5,097 nt of DNA from Alphaproteobacteria bacterium (GTDB lineage Bacteria; Pseudomonadota; Alphaproteobacteria; Puniceispirillales; Puniceispirillaceae). The stretch is taken from positions 1-5,097 of the forward strand of contig JAKMFG010000198.1 in NCBI GenBank assembly GCA_022425565.1, given 5' to 3'. Shown here piece by piece: positions 1-5,097 of this stretch. Position numbers and translations under genes: made by a program. Position 1 is the first letter of the stretch. Each line of letters starts with the position of its first letter. The notes beneath the pieces are model-generated. The model had not been told where the DNA came from and did no database searches. It saw only the letters and a list, made by a program, of their open reading frames with translations.

Positions 1-782
1 CCGGCGGCGACGGCATCGGCACCTACAACATCTCTACTGCCACGGCCTTTGTTGTTGCCGGTTGCGGTGTGCGCGTTGCCAAGCATGGCAACAAGGCCGT
101 CTCGTCGAAAAGCGGCGCCGCCGACGTGCTGTCCAGCCTCGGCATCAAGCTGGATTGCGAGATGGCACTTGTCAGCCGCGCGCTTGACGAGGCCGGCATC
201 TGCTTCCTGATGGCCCCGCGCCACCATTCGGCAATGCGTCATGTCGGACCAGTACGGGCCGAGCTTGGCGTGCGCACCATCTTCAACATGCTGGGACCGC
301 TGGCCAACCCGGCGCTGGTAAAGCGGATCATGGTCGGAGTATTCGCTCCCGAGCTGTGCGTCCCGTTTGCCCATGCGCTGGCCAATCTGGGAACCACGCA
401 TGCCTGGGTGGTACATGGCGCCGACGGCTTGGACGAAGTCTCGACCACTGGCGAGACAAAGGTCGCCGCCCTTGTCGATGGCACGGTCAGCGAATTCACC
501 ATCTCACCAGATGATCTGGGGCTGGCAACAGTGCCGATTTCAGAGCTCCATGGCGGCACGCCAGAAGAAAACGCCGAGAGTTTGAAGAATGTTCTCGAGG
601 GCGCCACCGGTCCCTATCGCGACGTCGTCATCCTGAATGCCGCAGCGGCGCTCGTTGGCGGCGGCCATGCTGATAATCTGCAGGACGCGGCGGCCCGGGC
701 CGAAGCCTCCATCGCCGAAGGAAAAGCACGCGCCGCGCTCGACAGGCTGGTTGCGATCACCAACAGCGGGGACGCCTCCTGA
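1..782 (+). CDS. trpD: Anthranilate phosphoribosyltransferase, 5'-truncated by window edge
   Basis: TrpD transfers the phosphoribosyl group of PRPP to anthranilate, giving N-(5'-phosphoribosyl)anthranilate, the second step of the tryptophan branch, in the cytoplasm. The readable frame begins at base 3 and gives 259 residues. The family is usually about 340 residues, so roughly 80 N-terminal residues (the small helical domain) lie left of the window. The visible part opens inside the PRPP-binding loop ([12 protein letters not shown], residues 1-12). It then shows KHGN (27-30) with a following SSKSG, the anthranilate-site segment [10 protein letters not shown] (83-92) running into [10 protein letters not shown] (94-103), and [12 protein letters not shown] with the magnesium-binding Asp-Glu pair at 144-145. 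All expected motifs are present in order with no frameshift. The GTG at base 69 is not the start, because conserved sequence continues upstream of it. The stop lies one base before trpC, so the two are probably cotranscribed and translationally coupled. Confidence 0.96.
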   Translation, partial: GGDGIGTYNISTATAFVVAGCGVRVAKHGNKAVSSKSGAADVLSSLGIKLDCEMALVSRALDEAGICFLMAPRHHSAMRHVGPVRAELGVRTIFNMLGPLANPALVKRIMVGVFAPELCVPFAHALANLGTTHAWVVHGADGLDEVSTTGETKVAALVDGTVSEFTISPDDLGLATVPISELHGGTPEENAESLKNVLEGATGPYRDVVILNAAAALVGGGHADNLQDAAARAEASIAEGKARAALDRLVAITNSGDAS

Positions 783-783
783 C

Positions 784-1590
784 ATGACCGACGTGCTCGC
801 CAAAATCATCGACGGCAAGCGTGACGAGGTGGCCGCCTTCCGCGCTGCCACGTCCTTTGCTGATCTTGAGACTGCAGCCGCAGCCGCCGATCCGGTCCGC
901 GGGTTCGCAGCTGCCCTTGCCGAAGCCTCGAGGGAGGGATACGGGCTGATTGCCGAGCTGAAGAAGGCCTCGCCCTCGAAAGGCCTGATCCGCGCTGATT
1001 TCGAGCCCGCCACCCTTGCCGCTGCCTGTGAGGCCGGTGGGGCAACCTGCCTGTCGGTGCTGACCGACGGGCCGTGGTTTCAGGGATCGCCCGACTATCT
1101 CGTCGCGGCGCGCGCTGCCGTCAGCCTGCCCGTTCTGCGCAAGGATTTCATGATTGACCCGATCCAGATCACCGAATCCCGCGCTCTTGGTGCCGACTGC
1201 ATACTGCTGATCATGGCAGCACTGGAGGATGACCAGGCGCTGGAACTGGAAGCCTGTGCCATGGAACTCGGCATGGATGTTCTGATCGAAGTGCATGACG
1301 CGTCCGAGCTCGAGCGCGCCTGCCGTCTGAAATCACCGCTGATGGGAATCAACAACCGCAACCTGAAGACGATGGAGATTTCGCTGGATGTTGGCGCGGC
1401 CATGCTGCCGGCACTACCTTCAGACCGGATTGCCGTCGCCGAAAGCGGGCTGTTTGCCCCTGCCGATCTCGCGCGTATGGCCGACACCGGCGCACGCTGT
1501 TTCCTGATCGGCGAGTCCCTGATGAGGGCCGATGACGTGGCAGCGGCCACCAAAACCATTCTTGCTAACCCGGTACCACCCCGGCACTAG
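784..1590 (+). CDS. trpC: Indole-3-glycerol-phosphate synthase
   Basis: TrpC closes 1-(2-carboxyphenylamino)-1-deoxyribulose 5-phosphate to indole-3-glycerol phosphate with loss of CO2 and water, the step before tryptophan synthase. It is a soluble (beta/alpha)8 barrel of 268 residues, the normal length for a monofunctional enzyme, with no fused TrpF domain. Visible motifs are [12 protein letters not shown] (56-67, containing a catalytic Glu and Lys), LRKDF (118-122, with the likely general-acid Lys at 120), IEVHD (168-172), GINNRNLKT (188-196), AESG (219-222) and the phosphate-site FLIGESLM (240-247). I chose the ATG at 784 because the typical N-terminus ([16 protein letters not shown]) starts there. 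The frame is open further upstream to 637, but that part lies within trpD and looks unlike TrpC. No strong Shine-Dalgarno precedes 784, which fits reinitiation after the trpD stop one base upstream. Confidence 0.97.
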   Translation: MTDVLAKIIDGKRDEVAAFRAATSFADLETAAAAADPVRGFAAALAEASREGYGLIAELKKASPSKGLIRADFEPATLAAACEAGGATCLSVLTDGPWFQGSPDYLVAARAAVSLPVLRKDFMIDPIQITESRALGADCILLIMAALEDDQALELEACAMELGMDVLIEVHDASELERACRLKSPLMGINNRNLKTMEISLDVGAAMLPALPSDRIAVAESGLFAPADLARMADTGARCFLIGESLMRADDVAAATKTILANPVPPRH

Positions 1591-1594
1591 CCAC

Positions 1595-1599
1595 AGGAG
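1595..1599 (+). promoter_or_regulatory. Ribosome binding site of moaC
   Basis: AGGAG lies six bases before the ATG at 1606, inside the 15-base gap between trpC and moaC. It is the clearest Shine-Dalgarno among the four operon genes and fixes the moaC start. It suggests moaC is initiated independently rather than only by coupling to trpC. Confidence 0.8.
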
Positions 1600-1605
1600 C
1601 CGATT

Positions 1606-2082
1606 ATGTCCGATCTCACCCATTTCGATGCCGACGGCAAGGCGCATATGGTCAATGTCGGCGACAAGCCGGTAACAGACCGTGTCGCCGTGGCGGGTGG
1701 CGAGATCACCATGCAGGCCTCGACCCTGGCCAAAATCGCCGAGGGCGGGTTCGGCAAGGGCGATGTCCTTGGTGTGGCACGGCTTGCCGGGATCATGGGC
1801 GCAAAACAGACCGCCAGCCTGATCCCGCTCTGCCACCCTCTTGGTCTCGACCATGTGGCCGTCGATCTGAAAATGGACGAGGCGCTGCCCGGGGTCCGGA
1901 TCACCGCCACCTGCCGTGTCACCGGACGCACGGGCATCGAGATGGAAGCCATGACCGCCGTATCCGTCGCGGCACTGACCATCTACGACATGTGCAAGGC
2001 TGTGGACCGCGGCATGGCCATCGGCGCCATCAGGCTGACACATAAATCCGGCGGTAAATCGGGCGATTTCAATGCCGAATAA
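1606..2082 (+). CDS. moaC: Cyclic pyranopterin monophosphate synthase MoaC
   Basis: MoaC acts with the radical-SAM enzyme MoaA in the first stage of molybdenum cofactor synthesis. It converts the 3',8-cyclo-GTP made by MoaA into cyclic pyranopterin monophosphate. The protein is 158 residues, a full-length family size. It shows LIPLCHPL (72-79), the highly conserved stretch from GIEMEAMT to YDMCKAVD (110-134), and a C-terminal KSGGKSG. Residues Lys51, His77, Asp128 and Lys131 fall at the same numbers as the active-site residues known from the E. coli enzyme, so the protein should be active. The start is supported by the AGGAG at 1595-1599. The 3' end overlaps the moeA start by 11 bases in a different frame. 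No moaA gene is in the window. Confidence 0.97.
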   Translation: MSDLTHFDADGKAHMVNVGDKPVTDRVAVAGGEITMQASTLAKIAEGGFGKGDVLGVARLAGIMGAKQTASLIPLCHPLGLDHVAVDLKMDEALPGVRITATCRVTGRTGIEMEAMTAVSVAALTIYDMCKAVDRGMAIGAIRLTHKSGGKSGDFNAE

Positions 2083-3316
2083 GGGTGGCAGTCAGGAACT
2101 TCTGCCAGTCGCCAAGGCGCGCGAGCGTATTCTCGCCGGGCTATCTCCGGGGCAGGCGGATATCTGTCATCTTGCGGATTCGATGGGGCGCGTGCTGGCA
2201 TCAGACGTGGCCGCGCGCCTGAGCCTTCCGGTCGAGCCGGTATCGGCGATGGACGGCTATGCCGCGCGTGCGGCCGATTGCGGCGCTGTCGGCACCACCC
2301 TCACCCGTATCGGCGAATCCGCCGCCGGCCGGCCGTGGACAGGTACGCTAGGTGCCGGACAGGCAGTGCGGATTTTCACCGGAGCAGTCATACCCGACGG
2401 CGCGGATTGCATTATCCTTCAGGAAGATGTCGATGCCAGCGCCGAAGAAGATGGCGCGTCCGTCAGCATTCGCGAAGTGCCCCGTGCAGGACGTTTCATC
2501 CGCCCAGCCGGACTGGATGTGACAGCCGGGGACATCATCCTCGCAGCCGGTACTGTGATGTCAGCGCGGCTGATCGCACTGGCCACCTCTGCAGGACATA
2601 CCCATGTCAGCCTGTGGCCCCGCCCCCATGTCGGCGTGCTATCCACGGGTGACGAGCTGGTCACCCCCGGAGAGACGCCCGGGCGCGGCCAGATTGTGTC
2701 CTCCAACGCAACCTACCTGTCGGCTTTCGTGCGCGCCTGCGGCGGCGTGCCAGTCGATCTGGGGATCGCCCGTGACCGCCCGGGCGCGATGCTCGAGCAG
2801 GTCCGCAGCGCCCCGTTGCCGCTCGACCTGATCGTAACAACGGGCGGAGCGTCGGTTGGTGTTCACGACCATGTTGTCGATGACCTTTCCTCAAGCGGAA
2901 CCGAGCTTGGCTTCTGGAAGATTGCCATGCGCCCCGGCAAGCCGCTGATCCATGGACAGATCGACGGCATTCCCCTTCTGGGGCTGCCTGGCAACCCGGT
3001 GTCGAGCGCGGTCTGCGCCAATATCTTCCTGCGGCCGGCCATTGCCCGGCTCAGCGGTGGAAGCTATGAGCCGGAACTGGTCACCGCCCGCCTTGGCAGC
3101 GATCTGCCTGAAAATGACCAGCGGCAGGACTATCTTCGCTCGACGCTCACTGTCGATATTGAGGGGAACTTGACTGTTGAGCCGGCACGCAAGCAGGACA
3201 GCTCGATGATCGGCATTTACGCACATGCGAATGCACTGATTGTGCGCCCCGCGTTCGATCCACCAAAATCCGCTGGCGATGCTGTCATGGTAATGCGACT
3301 CGACCCGCTGCTGTAG
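2072..3316 (+). CDS. moeA: Molybdopterin molybdenumtransferase MoeA
   Basis: MoeA inserts molybdate into adenylylated molybdopterin, releasing AMP, in the last common step of molybdenum cofactor synthesis. At 414 residues it has the usual family length. Motifs in order are SAMDGYA (58-64), [12 protein letters not shown] (101-112), [10 protein letters not shown] (188-197), GQIVSSN (206-212), [13 protein letters not shown] (256-268, holding an acidic active-site residue at 266), MRPGKP (286-291) and GLPGNPVSS (304-312). These cover the MogA-like molybdopterin-binding core and the linker domain. About 85 further residues form the small C-terminal beta domain. The ATG at 2072 overlaps the moaC end by 11 bases. 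It has no strong Shine-Dalgarno and no other ATG, GTG or TTG nearby in frame, so translation is probably coupled to moaC. Family members usually begin close to the LLPVA-like segment at 10-14, so the first nine residues may be a short non-conserved extension. Confidence 0.96.
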   Translation: MPNKGGSQELLPVAKARERILAGLSPGQADICHLADSMGRVLASDVAARLSLPVEPVSAMDGYAARAADCGAVGTTLTRIGESAAGRPWTGTLGAGQAVRIFTGAVIPDGADCIILQEDVDASAEEDGASVSIREVPRAGRFIRPAGLDVTAGDIILAAGTVMSARLIALATSAGHTHVSLWPRPHVGVLSTGDELVTPGETPGRGQIVSSNATYLSAFVRACGGVPVDLGIARDRPGAMLEQVRSAPLPLDLIVTTGGASVGVHDHVVDDLSSSGTELGFWKIAMRPGKPLIHGQIDGIPLLGLPGNPVSSAVCANIFLRPAIARLSGGSYEPELVTARLGSDLPENDQRQDYLRSTLTVDIEGNLTVEPARKQDSSMIGIYAHANALIVRPAFDPPKSAGDAVMVMRLDPLL

Positions 3317-3344
3317 AGCCTCGATCTTGATTTGTTCTGCGTGC

Positions 3345-3373
3345 TTGCCAATCGGCATGAACATTGTTAGAAC
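3345..3373 (+). promoter_or_regulatory. Predicted sigma-70-type promoter of lexA
   Basis: TTGCCA at 3345-3350 matches the -35 consensus at five of six positions. After a 17-base spacer, TAGAAC at 3368-3373 matches the -10 consensus at four of six. Transcription would start near 3380, giving a leader of about 30 bases. The middle GAAC half-site (3370-3373) lies inside this -10 element and the other two flank it, which is where a self-repressing LexA would be expected to bind. This is a prediction from sequence alone. A weaker alternative -35 (TTGATT, 3327-3332) has no convincing -10 partner. Confidence 0.5.
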
Positions 3374-3384
3374 ATTACCAGAAC
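3359..3384 (+). promoter_or_regulatory. LexA operator: three GAAC half-sites forming two overlapping SOS boxes
   Basis: GAAC occurs at 3359-3362, 3370-3373 and 3381-3384, each pair separated by exactly seven bases. The known alphaproteobacterial LexA box is the direct repeat GTTC-N7-GTTC, read here on the minus strand. The array therefore contains two perfect boxes that share the middle half-site. The array covers the predicted -10 and start-site region of lexA, so negative autoregulation released by DNA damage is the likely mode of control. Confidence 0.88.
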
Positions 3385-3397
3385 GAGGCAGGAATGC

Positions 3398-3401
3398 AGG
3401 A
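3398..3401 (+). promoter_or_regulatory. Ribosome binding site of lexA
   Basis: AGGA lies eight bases before the ATG at 3410, within GCAGGAT. It supports that ATG, which also begins the conserved MLTRKQ N-terminus. The upstream ATG at 3394 is out of frame and opens only a very short reading frame. Confidence 0.65.
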
Positions 3402-3409
3402 TTGGATCC

Positions 3410-4048
3410 ATGCTGACACGCAAGCAGAAAGAGCTTCTCGATTATCTCACGGCGCATGCTGAAAAGAGTGAAGTATCGCCATCATTCGATGAAATGCGCG
3501 ATGCCCTCGGCCTTGCGTCCAAGTCGGGAATTCACCGATTGGTCTCGGGCCTTGAAGAGCGTGGCTATATTCGCCGCCTGGCCAACCGTGCCCGCGCAAT
3601 CGAAATTCTGAAGCCGGTATCTTCGGCAGCAGCCGATTTTGGTCGCAGTGTGGCTGCTGCAGTGGATGCCGTCAGGCTACCGCTTCTCGGCAAGATCGCT
3701 GCCGGCACGCCGATCGAGGCATTGAGCGACCCGAGCAACCAGCTTGAGGTCCCTGCCAGCATGCTTGGCCGCGGTGAGCATTTCGCGCTGGAGATCGTGG
3801 GTGATTCCATGATGGAAGCCGGTATTCTCGACGGTGACACGGTCGTGATCGAACGCGCCGAGACGGCCAACCATGGTGATATCGTCGTCGCCCTGATCCA
3901 GAAGCAGGAAGCTACGCTGAAGACACTGTTGAAGGAGCCTGGCCGGATTGGACTGCAGGCTGAAAACCCGAGTTATGAAACCAGATATTTCCAGACGGAC
4001 GATGTTGAGGTTCAGGGCCGACTCACCGGATTGATCCGAAAATACTGA
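3410..4048 (+). CDS. lexA: SOS response repressor and autoprotease LexA
   Basis: LexA represses the DNA-damage regulon. When bound to the RecA-ssDNA filament it cleaves itself, relieving repression. The 212-residue protein has an N-terminal winged-helix DNA-binding domain (about 1-67) that starts MLTRKQ. Its recognition-helix region ASKSGIHRLVSGLEERG (36-52) is of the alphaproteobacterial type rather than the E. coli type, which agrees with the direct-repeat operator upstream. A linker of about 20 residues leads to the S24-type peptidase domain. The cleavage site is Ala98-Gly99 in GKIAAGTP. The catalytic Ser133 lies in VGDSMMEAGI and the catalytic Lys171 in EATLKTL. The C-terminus GRLTGLIRKY is the conserved family ending. 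All residues needed for autocleavage are present. The 3' end overlaps the oppositely oriented comEC by 37 bases. Confidence 0.97.
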   Translation: MLTRKQKELLDYLTAHAEKSEVSPSFDEMRDALGLASKSGIHRLVSGLEERGYIRRLANRARAIEILKPVSSAAADFGRSVAAAVDAVRLPLLGKIAAGTPIEALSDPSNQLEVPASMLGRGEHFALEIVGDSMMEAGILDGDTVVIERAETANHGDIVVALIQKQEATLKTLLKEPGRIGLQAENPSYETRYFQTDDVEVQGRLTGLIRKY

Positions 4049-5097
4049 CCAGAAGTGTCACGGGCGACCAGTTCGCCCTCGCCCACCTGCAACCGGTAAT
4101 TGTCGCGCGGCAGCCCGGCGAGGCTGAATAGTGGCACGCCGCTGCGGCACAGATAATCCGCCGTCGCAAGCGCAATCACCAGGTTCGCGCCTGACAGGCA
4201 GGCCGAAGTCAGACCACGCCTGTGGGTCACCACTGTCACATTGCGCCCGTCAGGAAGCCGATGCCTGTGGCCAGTCGTGCCATCTTCATTCCGCACCGGC
4301 ACCGGTTCGACAGGCTGTGCAAGCCGCCGTGCCACGCCATCCTGATAGAAACCAGACAGCCGCCTGCCAGCGCGCTCCGGCAACGTGTAGAGCGCGGCGG
4401 TACCACCCTTCCCGGCGAGGACAAGCTGGATCGACCCACGCCCAAGCAGGATGCCGGTATCTCTTTCAGGAATCAGAAACCCGGCGGCCAGTGTAAAGAC
4501 AGCGCCGGCAACGAACATACGGGCCAGAACGGTCGGTGCGGACAGGCAAAACCCATAGCCGAGCATTGCGGCTGCAGTGATCAGGAAAGGAGCGCCGGGT
4601 GGTGGCACGCGAAGTGGCGCAAGGGGAAGATCGGCGAATAGTCCAGCCACGACCACAAGTCCTTCGATACCAAGCTGCATAATCCACAGTGCCACCGCGG
4701 CCAGCCAGTCCGGAGACGGCAGAAACTGGGTCAGCAGCACACCTAGCCCCGCGGGCATGATCCACAGGCCAGTCAGCGGAATGCCTGCAAGATTCGCCAG
4801 CACGCCCCATGGCGTGACCGTGCCGAAATGCTGAGCAGTCAGTGGCAATGTTGCGGCACTCGCCAAAATCGAGGCGAGCACAAGGTCGCCTGCCCAACGA
4901 ACGAGGCGTGGCGCGCGGCCAGCGCTGCCCTGAAACCGCGTTGTGCGACTGCGGTGACGCCAGCCTTCAAACCAGACGACCAGTGCCGTTGTCGCGGCAA
5001 AGGAGAGCTGGAGCCCGGCGCTGAACAGCGCCATTGGATTGACCAGCAGGATCGCGCCCAGCTGCCAGACCAACATTGCGAAGCGTGAGGCCAAGGC
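4012..5097 (-). CDS. comEC: ComEC/Rec2-family competence (DNA uptake channel) protein, C-terminal part
   Basis: ComEC proteins form the inner-membrane channel that carries single-stranded DNA into the cytoplasm during natural transformation. The frame is open to the right edge, giving 361 residues; the N-terminal part (usually several hundred residues) lies outside. The TTG at 5094 is not a credible start because the frame continues past it inside a conserved domain. Visible are the Competence-domain segment NPMALFSAGLQLSF (20-33), LPLTAQHFGTVTPWGVLANL (84-103) followed by AGIPLTG, and about six hydrophobic segments up to residue 210 (near 8-43, 70-84, 95-125, 130-155, 170-187 and 190-209). 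The remaining 150 residues are soluble in character. They sit where many ComEC proteins have a metallo-beta-lactamase-like domain, but no HxHxDH motif is present. The last 11 codons and the stop overlap the lexA 3' end. Family assignment is firm; a working role in DNA uptake is not shown by this fragment. Confidence 0.88.
   Translation of the reverse strand, partial: ALASRFAMLVWQLGAILLVNPMALFSAGLQLSFAATTALVVWFEGWRHRSRTTRFQGSAGRAPRLVRWAGDLVLASILASAATLPLTAQHFGTVTPWGVLANLAGIPLTGLWIMPAGLGVLLTQFLPSPDWLAAVALWIMQLGIEGLVVVAGLFADLPLAPLRVPPPGAPFLITAAAMLGYGFCLSAPTVLARMFVAGAVFTLAAGFLIPERDTGILLGRGSIQLVLAGKGGTAALYTLPERAGRRLSGFYQDGVARRLAQPVEPVPVRNEDGTTGHRHRLPDGRNVTVVTHRRGLTSACLSGANLVIALATADYLCRSGVPLFSLAGLPRDNYRLQVGEGELVARDTSGQYFRINPVSRP
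4062..4078 (+). terminator. Small GC-rich hairpin just after lexA, possible weak terminator
   Basis: GGGCGA (4062-4067) and TCGCCC (4073-4078) form a perfect 6-bp stem with a 5-base loop, starting 14 bases after the lexA stop codon. No T-run follows on either strand, so it does not meet the usual intrinsic-terminator pattern. It also lies within comEC coding sequence, where GC-rich codons can produce such a stem by chance. It is listed because it is the only stem seen close to the lexA 3' end. Confidence 0.25.

Larger units (their letters stand above)
3317..3409 (+). other. moeA-lexA intergenic region carrying the lexA control region
   Basis: This is the only intergenic stretch of note in the window. 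It holds the predicted lexA promoter, three GAAC half-sites and the lexA ribosome binding site. I see no convincing intrinsic terminator after moeA: there is no GC-rich hairpin followed by a T-run. Some transcription from the trp-moa operon could therefore read into lexA. Confidence 0.7.

Noticed and set aside
637..783. Possible 49-residue N-terminal extension of TrpC, since its frame is open upstream to 637
   Set aside because: The segment lies entirely inside trpD, does not look like TrpC, and the canonical TrpC N-terminus begins at 784.
3334..3348. GTTC followed after seven bases by TTGC, as a further LexA box upstream of the operator
   Set aside because: The second half-site does not match GTTC, so it is at best a degenerate box and cannot be told from chance.
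3346..3357. TGCC-AATC-GGCA inverted repeat between the predicted -35 and -10
   Set aside because: A 4-bp stem is too short to be meaningful, and it has no T-run and no known operator pattern.
3318..3389. GCCTCG and CGAGGC inverted repeat flanking the lexA control region
   Set aside because: Six-base arms about 60 bases apart are readily expected by chance in this composition and resemble neither a terminator nor a known operator.
4260..4300. His-rich GHRHRLPDG in the ComEC tail as a metallo-beta-lactamase HxHxDH motif
   Set aside because: Only the HxH part fits. The Asp-His pair is missing and no further ligand pattern follows.
4513..4530. Two GAAC half-sites inside comEC as a second SOS box
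   Set aside because: They are separated by ten bases rather than seven and lie deep inside coding sequence.
4131..4641. Overlapping plus-strand open frames opposite comEC
   Set aside because: They are Arg/Pro/Gln/His-rich translations typical of antisense frames in GC-rich DNA, with no recognisable domain or ribosome binding site. The minus-strand frame is clearly ComEC.

Overview
The window looks like an ordinary stretch of alphaproteobacterial chromosome. It is GC-rich, densely coding, and every gene is recognisable. Three things point to Alphaproteobacteria: the gene order trpD-trpC-moaC-moeA-lexA with an opposing comEC, a LexA with the SKSGIHRL-type recognition helix, and GAAC-N7-GAAC direct-repeat operators (GTTC-N7-GTTC on the other strand) in front of lexA. 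I cannot place it below class with confidence. No mobile element, CRISPR array, tRNA or rRNA was seen, and I do not think the window hides an undescribed system.

Layout. Positions 1-3316 carry four plus-strand genes packed like an operon. They are the 3' part of trpD (anthranilate phosphoribosyltransferase), trpC (indole-3-glycerol-phosphate synthase) one base later, moaC (cyclic pyranopterin monophosphate synthase) after a 15-base gap with a good ribosome binding site, and moeA (molybdopterin molybdenumtransferase) overlapping moaC by 11 bases. A 93-base intergenic region (3317-3409) holds a probable lexA promoter and three evenly spaced GAAC half-sites, followed by lexA (3410-4048). On the minus strand the 3' part of comEC (DNA-uptake channel family) runs in from the right edge and ends inside the lexA coding region, so the two convergent genes overlap by 37 bases.

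How the genes work together. TrpD and TrpC catalyse consecutive steps of the anthranilate-to-tryptophan branch, separated only by the TrpF isomerisation, whose gene is not here. MoaC and MoeA act at the first and last stages of molybdenum cofactor synthesis. The two pathways share no intermediate, so their linkage is probably a conserved transcriptional arrangement. LexA is the SOS repressor and almost certainly controls its own promoter.

The most informative details are the lexA operator, where three half-sites 11 bases apart form two overlapping LexA boxes across the predicted -10 element; the ComEC C-terminal region, which shows no metallo-beta-lactamase metal-binding motif; and the antisense overlap of the lexA and comEC 3' ends.
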